Below the pieces are notes generated by a model, which worked only from the letters and a program-made list of their open reading frames with translations, was not told the origin of the DNA and searched no databases. This document shows, piece by piece, positions 15,986 through 24,354 of a stretch of DNA of 64,000 bases. Numbering within the stretch: the first letter of the stretch is position 1; the number at the start of each line of letters is the position of its first letter. The stretch comes from an uncultured Mollicutes bacterium (lineage in GTDB: Bacteria > Bacillota_I > Bacilli_A > ML615J-28 > CAG-313): NCBI GenBank assembly GCA_900539265.1, contig UQBM01000006.1, forward strand, positions 1-64,000, given 5' to 3'. The translations under genes were made by a program, and so were the position numbers.

Positions 15986-16705
15986 ATGAAGTCTATAAAA
16001 GAATTATCAAAAGAATTTAATATATCATCAAGAACTATTAGATACTATGAGGAATTTTTTAATTTGAATAGTATTAAGAAGTCTAATGTTCGTTATTATG
16101 ATGATGAAGAAATTAAGAAAATAAAAATAATAGTAGTATTTAGAAAACTGAATTTCTCACTAAATAAAATCAAAAAATTAATGCTAGAGTTTAATCAAGA
16201 AAATATATTAAATATTATTAATGAAGAAAAGGTTAAATATTTAAAACAAATAAAGGAAACGACTAATTATTTTGTATTACTTAATGAACTAAAAACTTTA
16301 ATTACAAGTACCACTAATGATGGTTTAGAAGAATTCGTTATTAATGAATTATTTGATGACTACAAAGAAGGTAAAGATTATCATATTAATGAACGTACTG
16401 AAAAACAACGTCAAATTATTAATACTTTTTTTGAAATGATAAAAAATAAAGACATTTTACCATTTAAAGAATATTGTCACGAGAAAATTGAACTTATTGG
16501 CTTTCAAGATTTCATCTTAAATACATTAAAATTAGATGAAACATTAATTGATTATAAGATTAATTCAGAATATAGTTTATTTAATGGGACAGTATTCGTT
16601 GTGGTAAATACTAAAAATGAAAAGATGACTTTAAAGATAGTATTTAATACTGATGATATTGTAATTGGTATATGGATAGTAGAGTTTACTAAACATACCT
16701 CTTGA
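15986..16705 (+). CDS. MerR family regulator with C-terminal NTF2-like domain
   Basis: A 239-residue regulator. The winged helix-turn-helix at residues 1-70 has the MerR hallmarks: IKELSKEFNISSRTIRYYEE and an RYYDDEEIKKIKII wing. A coiled dimerisation helix runs to about 125. The C-terminal 100 residues are an alpha/beta domain that resembles DUF3887/NTF2-like domains; in some genomes such domains are fused to alpha/beta hydrolases, and here the next gene is exactly that kind of hydrolase. Its TGA stop is inside the -35 box of the promoter for the hydrolase gene, and that promoter has MerR architecture, so it very likely controls its neighbour. Confidence 0.8.
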   Translation: MKSIKELSKEFNISSRTIRYYEEFFNLNSIKKSNVRYYDDEEIKKIKIIVVFRKLNFSLNKIKKLMLEFNQENILNIINEEKVKYLKQIKETTNYFVLLNELKTLITSTTNDGLEEFVINELFDDYKEGKDYHINERTEKQRQIINTFFEMIKNKDILPFKEYCHEKIELIGFQDFILNTLKLDETLIDYKINSEYSLFNGTVFVVVNTKNEKMTLKIVFNTDDIVIGIWIVEFTKHTS

Positions 16706-16732
16706 CATTGACGTTGCGTCAAGATGTATAAT
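16702..16732 (+). promoter_or_regulatory. MerR-type promoter with operator in a 19-bp spacer
   Basis: TTGACA (16702-16707) and TATAAT (16727-16732) are 19 bases apart instead of 17. The spacer contains the perfect palindrome TTGACG-TTG-CGTCAA (16708-16722). Over-long spacers holding a dyad are the hallmark of promoters that MerR proteins twist into an active form. It overlaps the stop codon of the MerR gene and drives the hydrolase at 16752. Confidence 0.85.
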
Positions 16733-16751
16733 GTAATTGGAGGATATACAT

Positions 16752-17711
16752 ATGAAAAAAGTTAGTAGTATATTATTAATATTTTTTATATTTGTGGCAT
16801 CAATTGTATTAACGTCTTGTGACAAAAAACCAACTATTTATGAATATGTTGAAACTGACATTGTTGTTGAAACAGGGGAATATAAGTTACCTAGTAAATT
16901 AACAATTCCTGAATCAAAACAAAAAGTGCCCGGTGTAATTTTTGTTCATGGTAGTGGTGCAAGTGATATGAATGAATCTATTGGTGCATTAAAGTTATTT
17001 GAAGAATTAGCCATCAAGCTTGCAGAAAAAGGTGTTGCAAGTATTAGATATGATAAAAGAACTTATACTTACGCAGAACATTTAGCAACAAAATTAGATT
17101 TTACAGTTTATGAAGAAGTTATAGATGATGTAATATCAGCAATTAACATATTAAAACAAAACGATAAAATAAGTGATATTTATATTATTGGGCATTCGTT
17201 TGGTGGTCAGCTTGCACCAGTTATTGCAAATAAAACAGATGTTAAAGGAGTAATCATCCTTGCTGGTACAACTGAACATATAATAGATGTAGCAATGAAT
17301 CAATTAAAAGAACAAAATAGTCCGTACTATAATGTGTATGATCCATATGATGAATATTTTAGAGACATTAAAGAAGTAGTTCCATCAGAAATTGGGTATT
17401 TCTTTATGGGAGCATATGAGACATATTGGGTTAGTTATAATAACATCAATTTAAGCGAAGAGATATTATCTTGTGGTAATAATAAGAGAATGTTAGTACT
17501 ACAAGGAGGATTAGACTTGCAAGTAAAAGTAAGTGAATTAGATAATTATAAAAATTTATTAAAAGATACTAATGCTGAGTTTAAATTATATGAAACACTT
17601 AATCATATGTTCGTTGATGGAACCGGAGAAACAATTACAACAGCGTATCAAATATATAAAGAAATACCTAATATTGTAATTGAAGATATATCAAAATTTA
17701 TTAAGGGATAA
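16752..17711 (+). CDS. Lipoprotein alpha/beta hydrolase
   Basis: A 319-residue secreted hydrolase. The signal peptide KKVSSILLIFFIFVASIV ends in lipobox LTSC, so Cys near residue 22 would be lipidated. The body is an alpha/beta hydrolase: oxyanion region FVHGSG near 71, nucleophile elbow GHSFGG near 147 with Ser, an Asp near 256 in GGLDLQV and the catalytic His in LNHMF near 284. ATG 16752 is 8 bases after GGAGG; the frame extends upstream to a TTG, but this lies before the ribosome site. The substrate is probably a small ester, amide or peptide outside the membrane. It is controlled by the upstream MerR-type promoter. Confidence 0.88.
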   Translation: MKKVSSILLIFFIFVASIVLTSCDKKPTIYEYVETDIVVETGEYKLPSKLTIPESKQKVPGVIFVHGSGASDMNESIGALKLFEELAIKLAEKGVASIRYDKRTYTYAEHLATKLDFTVYEEVIDDVISAINILKQNDKISDIYIIGHSFGGQLAPVIANKTDVKGVIILAGTTEHIIDVAMNQLKEQNSPYYNVYDPYDEYFRDIKEVVPSEIGYFFMGAYETYWVSYNNINLSEEILSCGNNKRMLVLQGGLDLQVKVSELDNYKNLLKDTNAEFKLYETLNHMFVDGTGETITTAYQIYKEIPNIVIEDISKFIKG

Positions 17712-17714
17712 AAT

Positions 17715-17927
17715 ATGATTTTAAGAAAAATTATAGCATATACGATTTTGCCACTAATAATGTTATTTATTGGAGTACTAGGTATTGTATATCCTGAAAA
17801 GGTTAATAAATCAGTGTTACAATTTTTAGAAGATGCAGTATTGATTGTTATTATTGTTTTATTTATTCATATATTTATAGCGATTTTAACTACTATCTTT
17901 ACTGGGTTAATTAGCAAAAAAAGATAA
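17715..17927 (+). CDS. Small membrane protein (70 aa)
   Basis: Two membrane segments (about residues 5-25 and 40-63) with a short positive tail. It starts 3 bases after the hydrolase stop and ends before a terminator, so it is the last gene of the MerR-controlled transcript. No family is recognised; it may help the lipoprotein at the membrane. Confidence 0.6.
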   Translation: MILRKIIAYTILPLIMLFIGVLGIVYPEKVNKSVLQFLEDAVLIVIIVLFIHIFIAILTTIFTGLISKKR

Positions 17928-17955
17928 AAAAGTATAATTTAACACAAACTTGCAG

Positions 17956-17992
17956 GAGTGTAGCTGTCTATATAGATGGCTGCACTCTTTTT
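17956..17992 (+). terminator. Terminator of hydrolase operon
   Basis: GAGTGTAGC (17956-17964) pairs with GCTGCACTC (17979-17987), with one G-T pair, followed by a T run. Confidence 0.85.
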
Positions 17993-18097
17993 CATATTGA
18001 TAAATTGGAATGTATAATTAAATTATTTATCCAAAAAATGATATAATTAGTATGATAAAATCTAAAAATAAAGCATTTAAGAAATGGAGTAATTATT

Positions 18098-18388
18098 ATG
18101 GGGTATGACAGTTCTATAGAAATAAAAAAAGAAGAAATCGAAGAAGTTGGACAATTATTAAAAAAATTAGGATTTAAACTTGCTTCATCTAAATCAAATC
18201 GCTTTCAATTATTTTCGTATCACAAGTATATAGATGACAATTGCAAATATGAAGAAAGAACGGTATTTGGTGTTAGTAAAACAAAAAGTAAATATTATAT
18301 TTTGGGGAAGAAATTGGATTGGGTGTACAGGATATTATTAAAGTACGAAAGATGTATTTCTTTTTTTATTATAATCATAAATTTTTAA
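18098..18388 (+). CDS. Hypothetical protein (96 aa)
   Basis: The protein begins MGYDSSIEIKKEEIEE and is charged, except for a hydrophobic end (SFFIIIINF) that may show a C-terminal truncation or frameshift. A weak ribosome site (TGGAG) precedes the ATG, and TATAAT-like sequence occurs at about 18041. No family is recognised. It stands alone between two terminators or promoters. Confidence 0.45.
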   Translation: MGYDSSIEIKKEEIEEVGQLLKKLGFKLASSKSNRFQLFSYHKYIDDNCKYEERTVFGVSKTKSKYYILGKKLDWVYRILLKYERCISFFIIIINF

Positions 18389-18442
18389 TAGAAATTAAAT
18401 ATTATTCATAAAGTGTATTTATATAATTATCCTTTTATATAG

Positions 18443-18471
18443 TTGTGAAAAAATAATTCGTATGCTATAAT
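18443..18471 (+). promoter_or_regulatory. Promoter of the CoA-disulfide reductase gene
   Basis: TTGTGA (18443-18448), 17 bases and TATAAT (18466-18471), about 34 bases before the start codon, with AGGAGG in between. Confidence 0.75.
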
Positions 18472-18504
18472 ATCTATTATAATTATAGAAATTAGGAGGT
18501 TTAA

Positions 18505-20190
18505 ATGAAAGTAGTAATTATTGGAGGAGTTGCAGGAGGAGCAACGGCGGCAGCTAGAATTCGAAGACTAAAAGAAGATGCTGAAATTATAATTTTAGAA
18601 AAAACGGGGTATATTTCATATGCTAATTGTGGTCTTCCTTATTATATAGGTGGCATAATTGAAGATAGTAATAATTTAACTTTGCAGACACCACAAAGTT
18701 TTAAAAAAAGATTTAATATTGATGTTAGAGTAAATAATGAAGTTATTTTGGTTAATTCGGATGAAAAATATGTTGTGATAAAAAATTTGTTAACAGATGA
18801 AATATATCAAGAAAATTATGATAAATTAATATTATCACCTGGTGCTAAACCAATTATGCCAAGTAGTAGTGGAGTGAATAATAATAAAATATTTACTTTA
18901 AAAACAGTTGAAGATACTTTTAAGATGAAAAAGTTTATTCAAGATGAAAAGCCTAAACGAGTTACTATTATTGGTGGAGGATTTATTGGAATGGAAATGC
19001 TTGAAAATTTTCTTAATTTAGGTTTAGATGTTACGTTAGTTGAGGGTAGCAACCAATTACTTGGTCAATTAGATTTAGATATGGCATCCTTTGTTCATAT
19101 GAAATTAAAGAATTTAGGTGTTAAATTTTTTTTAAATACAGTTGTATCAAAATTTGAAGATACTGAGAATGGAGTAAATGTTCTTGTAAATGATCAAATC
19201 ATCTCACAAGCTGATTTAGTCTTGATGACAATTGGCGTTGTTCCTGAAACCAGTTTTATTAAAAATACTTCAATTAAACTAGGAATGAAGGGTAGTATTA
19301 TTGTTAACGAAAAGATGGAAACATCAATTAAAGATATTTATGCGGTAGGAGATGCTGTTGAAGTAACCAATTTTGTTACAAATGAGAAAGGACTTATTTT
19401 ATTAGCGGGACCTGCTAATAAACAAGCTAGGATAGCAGCTGATAATATTTGTGGACTTAGTAGTAGATATCAAGGATTTCAAGGTTCATCAATTTTAAAA
19501 CTTTTTGATTGGACGATTGCCAGTACTGGTATTTGTGAAAAACAGGCAAAACAATTAAATATAGATTATGAAAAAGTTATTTTATCTCAGAATTCTAATG
19601 CCTCATATTATCCATATGGTGATATAATGACTATAAAAGTATTATATAATAAGGATAATTTACTTATTTTAGGTGCCCAAATTATTGGCAAAAAAGGTGT
19701 AGATAAAAGAATTGATGTGTTTGCAACTGCTATAAGAGCACGGCTTAAGGCTACCGAATTAGTAAATTTGGATTTAAGTTACGCACCTCCATATTCATCT
19801 GCCAAAGATCCAATTAATATGGTAGGATATATGATTGAAAATATTGAAAATGGTCTTGTTCAACAATTTTATCTTGAAGAATTAGAACAAATAAAAAATA
19901 ACAATGAAGTTATTTTATTAGACACTAGGACACCCTTTGAGTATTTTAGAGGACACATCGAGGGATTTATAAATATACCTGTTGATGAATTAAGACAAAG
20001 GATAAAAGAATTATCACCTCATAAAACAATATATGTTATGTGTCAAAGTGGATTGCGTAGTTATATTGCTTGTAGGATTTTATCTCAAAATGGTTTCAAT
20101 TGTTATAACTTCGCTGGTGGATATCGATTTTACGAAATGAATCAATTGAATCAAGAAACTTTCAAAAGTAAATTTAATTGTGGGATATAA
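18505..20190 (+). CDS. CoA-disulfide reductase with C-terminal rhodanese domain
   Basis: A 561-residue flavoprotein of the CoADR-RHD type. The FAD site GGVAGGATAAAR is at residues 7-18, the single redox Cys at 42 in SYANCGLPYY, the NAD(P)H site IIGGGFIGME near 155, and the FAD-ribityl Asp in AVGDAVE near 280. The pyridine-nucleotide-disulfide dimerisation domain follows. Residues about 465-561 form a rhodanese domain with active Cys in MCQSGLRS. It reduces CoA disulfide or persulfides with NAD(P)H, keeping the thiol pool reduced. It fits the oxidative-stress genes found a little downstream. It stands in its own transcription unit. Confidence 0.92.
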   Translation: MKVVIIGGVAGGATAAARIRRLKEDAEIIILEKTGYISYANCGLPYYIGGIIEDSNNLTLQTPQSFKKRFNIDVRVNNEVILVNSDEKYVVIKNLLTDEIYQENYDKLILSPGAKPIMPSSSGVNNNKIFTLKTVEDTFKMKKFIQDEKPKRVTIIGGGFIGMEMLENFLNLGLDVTLVEGSNQLLGQLDLDMASFVHMKLKNLGVKFFLNTVVSKFEDTENGVNVLVNDQIISQADLVLMTIGVVPETSFIKNTSIKLGMKGSIIVNEKMETSIKDIYAVGDAVEVTNFVTNEKGLILLAGPANKQARIAADNICGLSSRYQGFQGSSILKLFDWTIASTGICEKQAKQLNIDYEKVILSQNSNASYYPYGDIMTIKVLYNKDNLLILGAQIIGKKGVDKRIDVFATAIRARLKATELVNLDLSYAPPYSSAKDPINMVGYMIENIENGLVQQFYLEELEQIKNNNEVILLDTRTPFEYFRGHIEGFINIPVDELRQRIKELSPHKTIYVMCQSGLRSYIACRILSQNGFNCYNFAGGYRFYEMNQLNQETFKSKFNCGI

Positions 20191-20294
20191 AACTAATATT
20201 ATTCTGAAATATTTCTAAACAATGCTTATTACCTCTTTTCAAACTTGGTAAATTATGTTAAAATGAAAATGCCTAATTTAATAAGGAGGTTTTT

Positions 20295-21443
20295 ATGGCA
20301 AATAGATTTATTTTAAATGAGACTTCATATCATGGCAGTGGTTCTATTAAAGCTCTTAGTGATGAAGTGAAGTTAAGAAGATTAAAAAAAGCTTTAGTTT
20401 GTACAGATCCAAATTTAATTAGATTTGGAGTGACTCAAAAGGTCTTAGATGTATTAGATGATAATTTTTTACCCTATGAAATTTATTCTAATATAAAGGC
20501 AAATCCAACAATTGAGAATGTTAGAGAAGGAGTTGAGGCTTATAAAAAAGCTCAAGCTGACTACTTAATTGCAATTGGTGGTGGTTCATCTATCGATACT
20601 GCTAAAGGAATTGGAATTATTGTTACTAATCCAGAATTTTCTGATGTTAGAAGTTTAGAAGGAGTTGCGAATACTTTAAATAAAGCTGCTCCAATTATTG
20701 CAATTCCAACCACCGCAGGAACAGCTGCAGAAGTAACGATTAATTATGTTATTACTGATGTTGAAAAAAATCGTAAATTTGTTTGTGTAGATCCTCATGA
20801 TATTCCCGTTGTTGCAATTGTAGATTCAGACTTGATGTCCACAATGCCTAAAGGTTTGACTGCTGCAACCGGAATGGATGCTCTAACTCATGCTATTGAG
20901 GGATATATTACTAAAGCTTCATGGGAATTATCAGATATGTTTCATTTAAAAGCTATTGAGATAATTTCTAAATCATTAAGAGGCGCTGTCAATAATGAAC
21001 AAGAAGGAAGAGAAGGAATGGCTCTTGGCCAATATATTGCTGGTATGGGATTTTCTAATGTGGGATTAGGTATTGTGCATTCAATGGCACATCCACTTGG
21101 GGCATTGTATGATACACCTCATGGTGTTGCTAATGCAATAATTTTGCCAACGGTAATGGAATATAATGCACCGATGACAAAAGATAAATATCGTGAAATT
21201 GCAAGAGCGATGGGAGTAAAAGGTGTAGATGAAATGTCACAAGCCGAGTACCGAAAAGCAGCAATTGATGCGGTCAGAAAACTAGCAAATGATGTCGGAA
21301 TACCTCCATCTTTAAAAGGCATTATAAAGGAGGTTGATATTCCATTTCTTGCAAAGTCAGCATTTAACGATGCTTGTAGGCCAGGTAATCCACGCGAAAC
21401 TTCAATTGAGGATATTGAAAAATTGTATAGATTACTGCTTTAA
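20295..21443 (+). CDS. fucO: Lactaldehyde reductase / iron-containing alcohol dehydrogenase
   Basis: A 382-residue group III alcohol dehydrogenase that matches E. coli FucO in length and in its whole sequence pattern, including the start MANRFILNETSYHG and the blocks DVRSLEGV and KFVCVDPHDIP. NAD-binding GGGSSIDTAKG is near residue 96. The iron ligands are Asp and His in MDALTHAIEGY near 195-199, His in GIVHSMAHPLG near 262 and His in DTPHGVANAI near 276. It would reduce L-lactaldehyde to L-1,2-propanediol. No other fucose or rhamnose genes are nearby, so it may serve general aldehyde reduction. AAGGAGG precedes the ATG. Confidence 0.93.
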   Translation: MANRFILNETSYHGSGSIKALSDEVKLRRLKKALVCTDPNLIRFGVTQKVLDVLDDNFLPYEIYSNIKANPTIENVREGVEAYKKAQADYLIAIGGGSSIDTAKGIGIIVTNPEFSDVRSLEGVANTLNKAAPIIAIPTTAGTAAEVTINYVITDVEKNRKFVCVDPHDIPVVAIVDSDLMSTMPKGLTAATGMDALTHAIEGYITKASWELSDMFHLKAIEIISKSLRGAVNNEQEGREGMALGQYIAGMGFSNVGLGIVHSMAHPLGALYDTPHGVANAIILPTVMEYNAPMTKDKYREIARAMGVKGVDEMSQAEYRKAAIDAVRKLANDVGIPPSLKGIIKEVDIPFLAKSAFNDACRPGNPRETSIEDIEKLYRLLL

Positions 21444-21968
21444 AAGGGTTAACATTGTAGAAACATCATAATTATTGCATTATAAATATAATTGTTTTTA
21501 TATTAATATAAGTTTATAGATTAAATAGAAATTCTAATAATTCCTCCCTTTAATAAAAACAATGAGATATATTAATTTAAGTTATCTTAAAGTAAAAAAT
21601 AAATCTTAAATTATTATTGATATTTTAATTTTAAATGTTACAAAAGCGTTTGTATATTATTAAAAAGTTATTAGTTATTTTTAATTAAAATTTATAAATA
21701 ATAGATAATATTAGTTATATTTGAAAAAATCTTTTTTGATAAGGTCATTGATATTATTTTGATGTTTTAATAAATTATTAATGAATATTTATTTTTTCTT
21801 TGGATTATTTTCTTAGATTAAATAATAACTTACTCCTCCCCCCTTTACCAAAATATACAAATCAAATTTAATCAATGAATGGATTCCTTAACAAATATTT
21901 TTAAGTATTATGCAATTTTATAGAACTTATAAAATTATTGATTTTTCTTTAAATCATTTGCAAATTAC
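21444..21968. other. Long AT-rich intergenic region without a gene
   Basis: About 525 bases are extremely AT-rich with no convincing frame, stable hairpin or known RNA. Two pyrimidine clusters (TCCTCCCTTT near 21541 and CTCCTCCCCCC near 21833) stand out; on the minus strand they would look like AGGAGG ribosome sites, but no minus-strand frame follows either. Confidence 0.5.
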
Positions 21969-22022
21969 TTGCATTTAATAAAAATAAGATATATAATATT
22001 AATAATAGTAATTATTACTATT
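21969..22022 (+). promoter_or_regulatory. Promoter and 7-1-7 Per/Fur-box of the perR-rubrerythrin operon
   Basis: TTGCAT (21969-21974), 17 bases and TATAAT (21992-21997) form the promoter. A perfect 9-1-9 palindrome, AATAGTAAT-T-ATTACTATT (22004-22022), covers the expected transcription start; its core TAGTAAT-T-ATTACTA has the 7-1-7 layout of PerR and Fur boxes. It is 11 bases before the regulator gene, so autorepression is expected. Confidence 0.75.
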
Positions 22023-22033
22023 TAAGGAGTTAA

Positions 22034-22414
22034 ATGAGAAATTCTATTCAAAGAAATCTAGTATACGATATAATACAAGCTAGTTGTGATCACCCAACAG
22101 CTGATATGATTTATTTGCGAGCAAAGCAAACAATGCCTAAAATAAGTCTTGGGACAATATATCGTAATTTAAATGAATTAGTAGAACTAGGAAAAGTTTT
22201 ACGTATTCATGTTCCAGGTGATAGCGATCGATTTGATAAAATACTTGTAAAACACTCGCACTTTTTTTGTGAGAGGTGTAAATCTATTATTGATATCAGT
22301 GAAATAAATATTAACAATATTATCAATGAGATAGAAATAAATAATAATATAAAGGTTTTATCAAACCAAATTAGTTTATATGGCATATGTTCCAAATGCC
22401 AAGAAAAAAAATAG
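22034..22414 (+). CDS. perR: Fur family regulator, PerR-like
   Basis: A 126-residue Fur-family repressor, slightly short at the N-terminus compared with Bacillus PerR. The winged helix occupies residues 1-70 (PKISLGTIYRNLNELV is the recognition helix). The metal site shows HSHFFCERC near 75-83 and the second zinc pair CSKC near 119-122, so the structural Zn(Cys)4 site is complete. The linker Asp in SDRFD near 66 is a PerR feature, as PerR uses an Asp ligand in the oxidisable Fe site. It is followed by rubrerythrin 24 bases later in the same operon, which supports peroxide sensing over iron uptake control. Confidence 0.82.
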   Translation: MRNSIQRNLVYDIIQASCDHPTADMIYLRAKQTMPKISLGTIYRNLNELVELGKVLRIHVPGDSDRFDKILVKHSHFFCERCKSIIDISEININNIINEIEINNNIKVLSNQISLYGICSKCQEKK

Positions 22415-22438
22415 GAAAATAAAAAGGAGAAAATTAAA

Positions 22439-22972
22439 ATGGAATTAAAAGGAAGTAAAACAGAACAAAATTTAATGGCCGCATTTGCTGGAGAATCACA
22501 AGCAAGAAATAAGTATACCTATTTTGCATCAAAAGCAAGAAAAGAAGGTTATGAGCAAATTGCAGCAATTTTTGAAGAAACTGCTAATAACGAAAAAGAA
22601 CATGCAAAATTATGGTTTAAATTATTAGGTGGTATTGGCACTACTAAAGAAAACTTAATTTCTGCTGCTGAAGGAGAAAATTATGAGTGGACTGATATGT
22701 ATGCTGAATTTGCAAAAGTTGCACGTGAAGAAGGATTTGAGAATATTGCAAAACAATTTGAAGGTGTTGCAAAAGTAGAAAAAGAACATGAAGAGCGTTA
22801 TCGTAAACTTGCAGAAAATATGGAAACAGCACAAGTATTTGCAAAAGCTGGAATTACAGTTTGGGTTTGCCGTAATTGTGGTCACGTTCATATTGGCGAA
22901 GAAGCTCCAAAAGTTTGCCCAGTATGTTTCCATCCACAAGCTTATTTTGAAGTAAAGGCTAATAATTTTTAA
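22439..22972 (+). CDS. rbr: Rubrerythrin
   Basis: A 177-residue classical rubrerythrin. The diiron four-helix bundle (residues 1-140) has Glu and ExxH ligands in AGESQARNKY, FEETANNEKEH and VEKEHEERY. The C-terminal rubredoxin domain has Cys pairs in CRNCGH and CPVC for the Fe(Cys)4 centre. It reduces hydrogen peroxide to water in the cytoplasm of anaerobes. It is co-transcribed with the PerR-like gene and likely released from repression by peroxide. A terminator follows at once. Confidence 0.97.
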   Translation: MELKGSKTEQNLMAAFAGESQARNKYTYFASKARKEGYEQIAAIFEETANNEKEHAKLWFKLLGGIGTTKENLISAAEGENYEWTDMYAEFAKVAREEGFENIAKQFEGVAKVEKEHEERYRKLAENMETAQVFAKAGITVWVCRNCGHVHIGEEAPKVCPVCFHPQAYFEVKANNF

Positions 22973-22980
22973 AATTATAA

Positions 22981-23003
22981 ATCCCTCGTATGAGGGATTT
23001 TTT
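22981..23003 (+). terminator. Terminator after rubrerythrin
   Basis: ATCCCTC, loop GTAT, GAGGGAT and a run of T. Confidence 0.92.
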
Positions 23004-23099
23004 AATGAATTCATTGTAAAATCGTCATTTTCTTGATAAATTTTTTTAGATAGTGTATAATTATTTTAATAAAATAAAATAATAAAAAGGAAAATTAAT

Positions 23100-23879
23100 A
23101 TGATATTATTATTTGATATTGGCAATACAAATATTGTTTTAGGTTTATCTGTTAACGAAAAAATTTATAAAACATTTAGATATGTTACTAATTCTAAATT
23201 AACTGAAGATGATTATTTTCAAAAAATAAATGCTTCAATTGGTGATGAATTTACGCAAAATATTGAAGGTGCTATTATTTCTAGTGTTGTACCTCAATTA
23301 GATCATATTTTTGTAAATATGATTGAAAAATATTATAAAATAAAACCCCTTGTTGTTGGACCAGGTCTTAAAAGTGGATTACAAATAAAACTAGAAAATC
23401 CTAAACAACTTGGAGCTGATTTATTATGTGATGCTGTGGGAGCTTATATAAAATATTCGGGAACTACAATTATTATTGATATGGGTACAGCAACTAAAAT
23501 TTTAGTTGTTACTAAAAATAAAGAATTTATTGGGGGAGTTATTTGTGCTGGAATTAGGGGAAGTTTAGATAGTTTGATAAGTACAACATCAAAGCTTTCA
23601 AGAACGGCTATTGAGGTGCCAAATACTGTAATTGGTAATGAAACTACAACTTGTATTCAAAGTGGAATTGTTTATGGTCATGTTGCTATGATTGAAGGCC
23701 TCATCAAAAAATTTAAAAATGAATTAGGTTTAGATAATGTTAATATTATTTTAACTGGAGGATATGCTAAGGTTATTAAAGATTTACTAGAAATTGATTG
23801 TATCTATGATGAGAATATTTTATTAGATGGACTTTTTTATATTTATCAGAAAAATAAAAATTTAACAAATAAAAGTTAA
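23100..23879 (+). CDS. coaX: Type III pantothenate kinase
   Basis: A 259-residue kinase of the ASKHA fold that phosphorylates pantothenate in the first step of CoA synthesis. It begins with the phosphate loop LLFDIGNTNIVLG; the catalytic Asp is in LGADLLCDAVGAY near residue 107 and a second phosphate loop, IDMGTATK, is near 130. The length is normal for CoaX. It is alone with its own start region. CoA supply links loosely to the CoA-disulfide reductase upstream. Confidence 0.93.
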   Translation: MILLFDIGNTNIVLGLSVNEKIYKTFRYVTNSKLTEDDYFQKINASIGDEFTQNIEGAIISSVVPQLDHIFVNMIEKYYKIKPLVVGPGLKSGLQIKLENPKQLGADLLCDAVGAYIKYSGTTIIIDMGTATKILVVTKNKEFIGGVICAGIRGSLDSLISTTSKLSRTAIEVPNTVIGNETTTCIQSGIVYGHVAMIEGLIKKFKNELGLDNVNIILTGGYAKVIKDLLEIDCIYDENILLDGLFYIYQKNKNLTNKS

Positions 23880-23919
23880 TAAATATTCTACTATTTTCAT
23901 ATATAATAGTGGTGATTAA

Positions 23920-24327
23920 ATGCAAAATGATAAAAATATTAGAAAAACAATACCTGAACCATTAATGTTTATTCATACGGTTTCAACACCAATTTTGAGC
24001 AATGGTTCTAAAAGATATTATGATAGTAGGGAAACAAATAACAAAGCTAATGCTTCAACAATTCCTACAATTATTCCCAATGAGTTTTTACTAGAGAGAA
24101 ATAGAGGTAGAACAATTGATAGCTTGCTTTATCAGAAGATTCAAAATATAATTCAAATGTATGAAAAGGGGCATCCAATACCTTGTTTAATTGAGACTAG
24201 AAATAATGAATCCTTTGAAGGGGTACCAACCAAAATAGAAAATGACGAATTGATAACAATTCAAAATGAAGAAATAAATCGAGTATTATTAAATGATATA
24301 AAAGATGTAATAATACTTAAAATATAA
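23920..24327 (+). CDS. Hypothetical protein, possibly CotO-like spore coat protein
   Basis: A 135-residue soluble protein. The N-terminal half is Asn/Thr/Pro-rich and looks disordered. The C-terminal 50 residues, from HPIPCLIETRNNESFEG to the end RVLLNDIKDVIILKI, form a small beta-barrel-like segment that resembles the C-terminal domain of spore coat protein CotO as I recall it. The likeness is weak, and the organism does sporulate. GTGGTGATT is the ribosome site, a form used often in this genome. It is 40 bases after coaX. Confidence 0.5.
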   Translation: MQNDKNIRKTIPEPLMFIHTVSTPILSNGSKRYYDSRETNNKANASTIPTIIPNEFLLERNRGRTIDSLLYQKIQNIIQMYEKGHPIPCLIETRNNESFEGVPTKIENDELITIQNEEINRVLLNDIKDVIILKI

Positions 24328-24354
24328 GATATAATGGATTGAAAAGGTGATATT

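Noticed and set aside
21444..21968. Hidden riboswitch or RNA gene in the long gap before perR
   Set aside because: The region is nearly pure A and T with no stable paired segments or recognisable motif; nothing could be supported.
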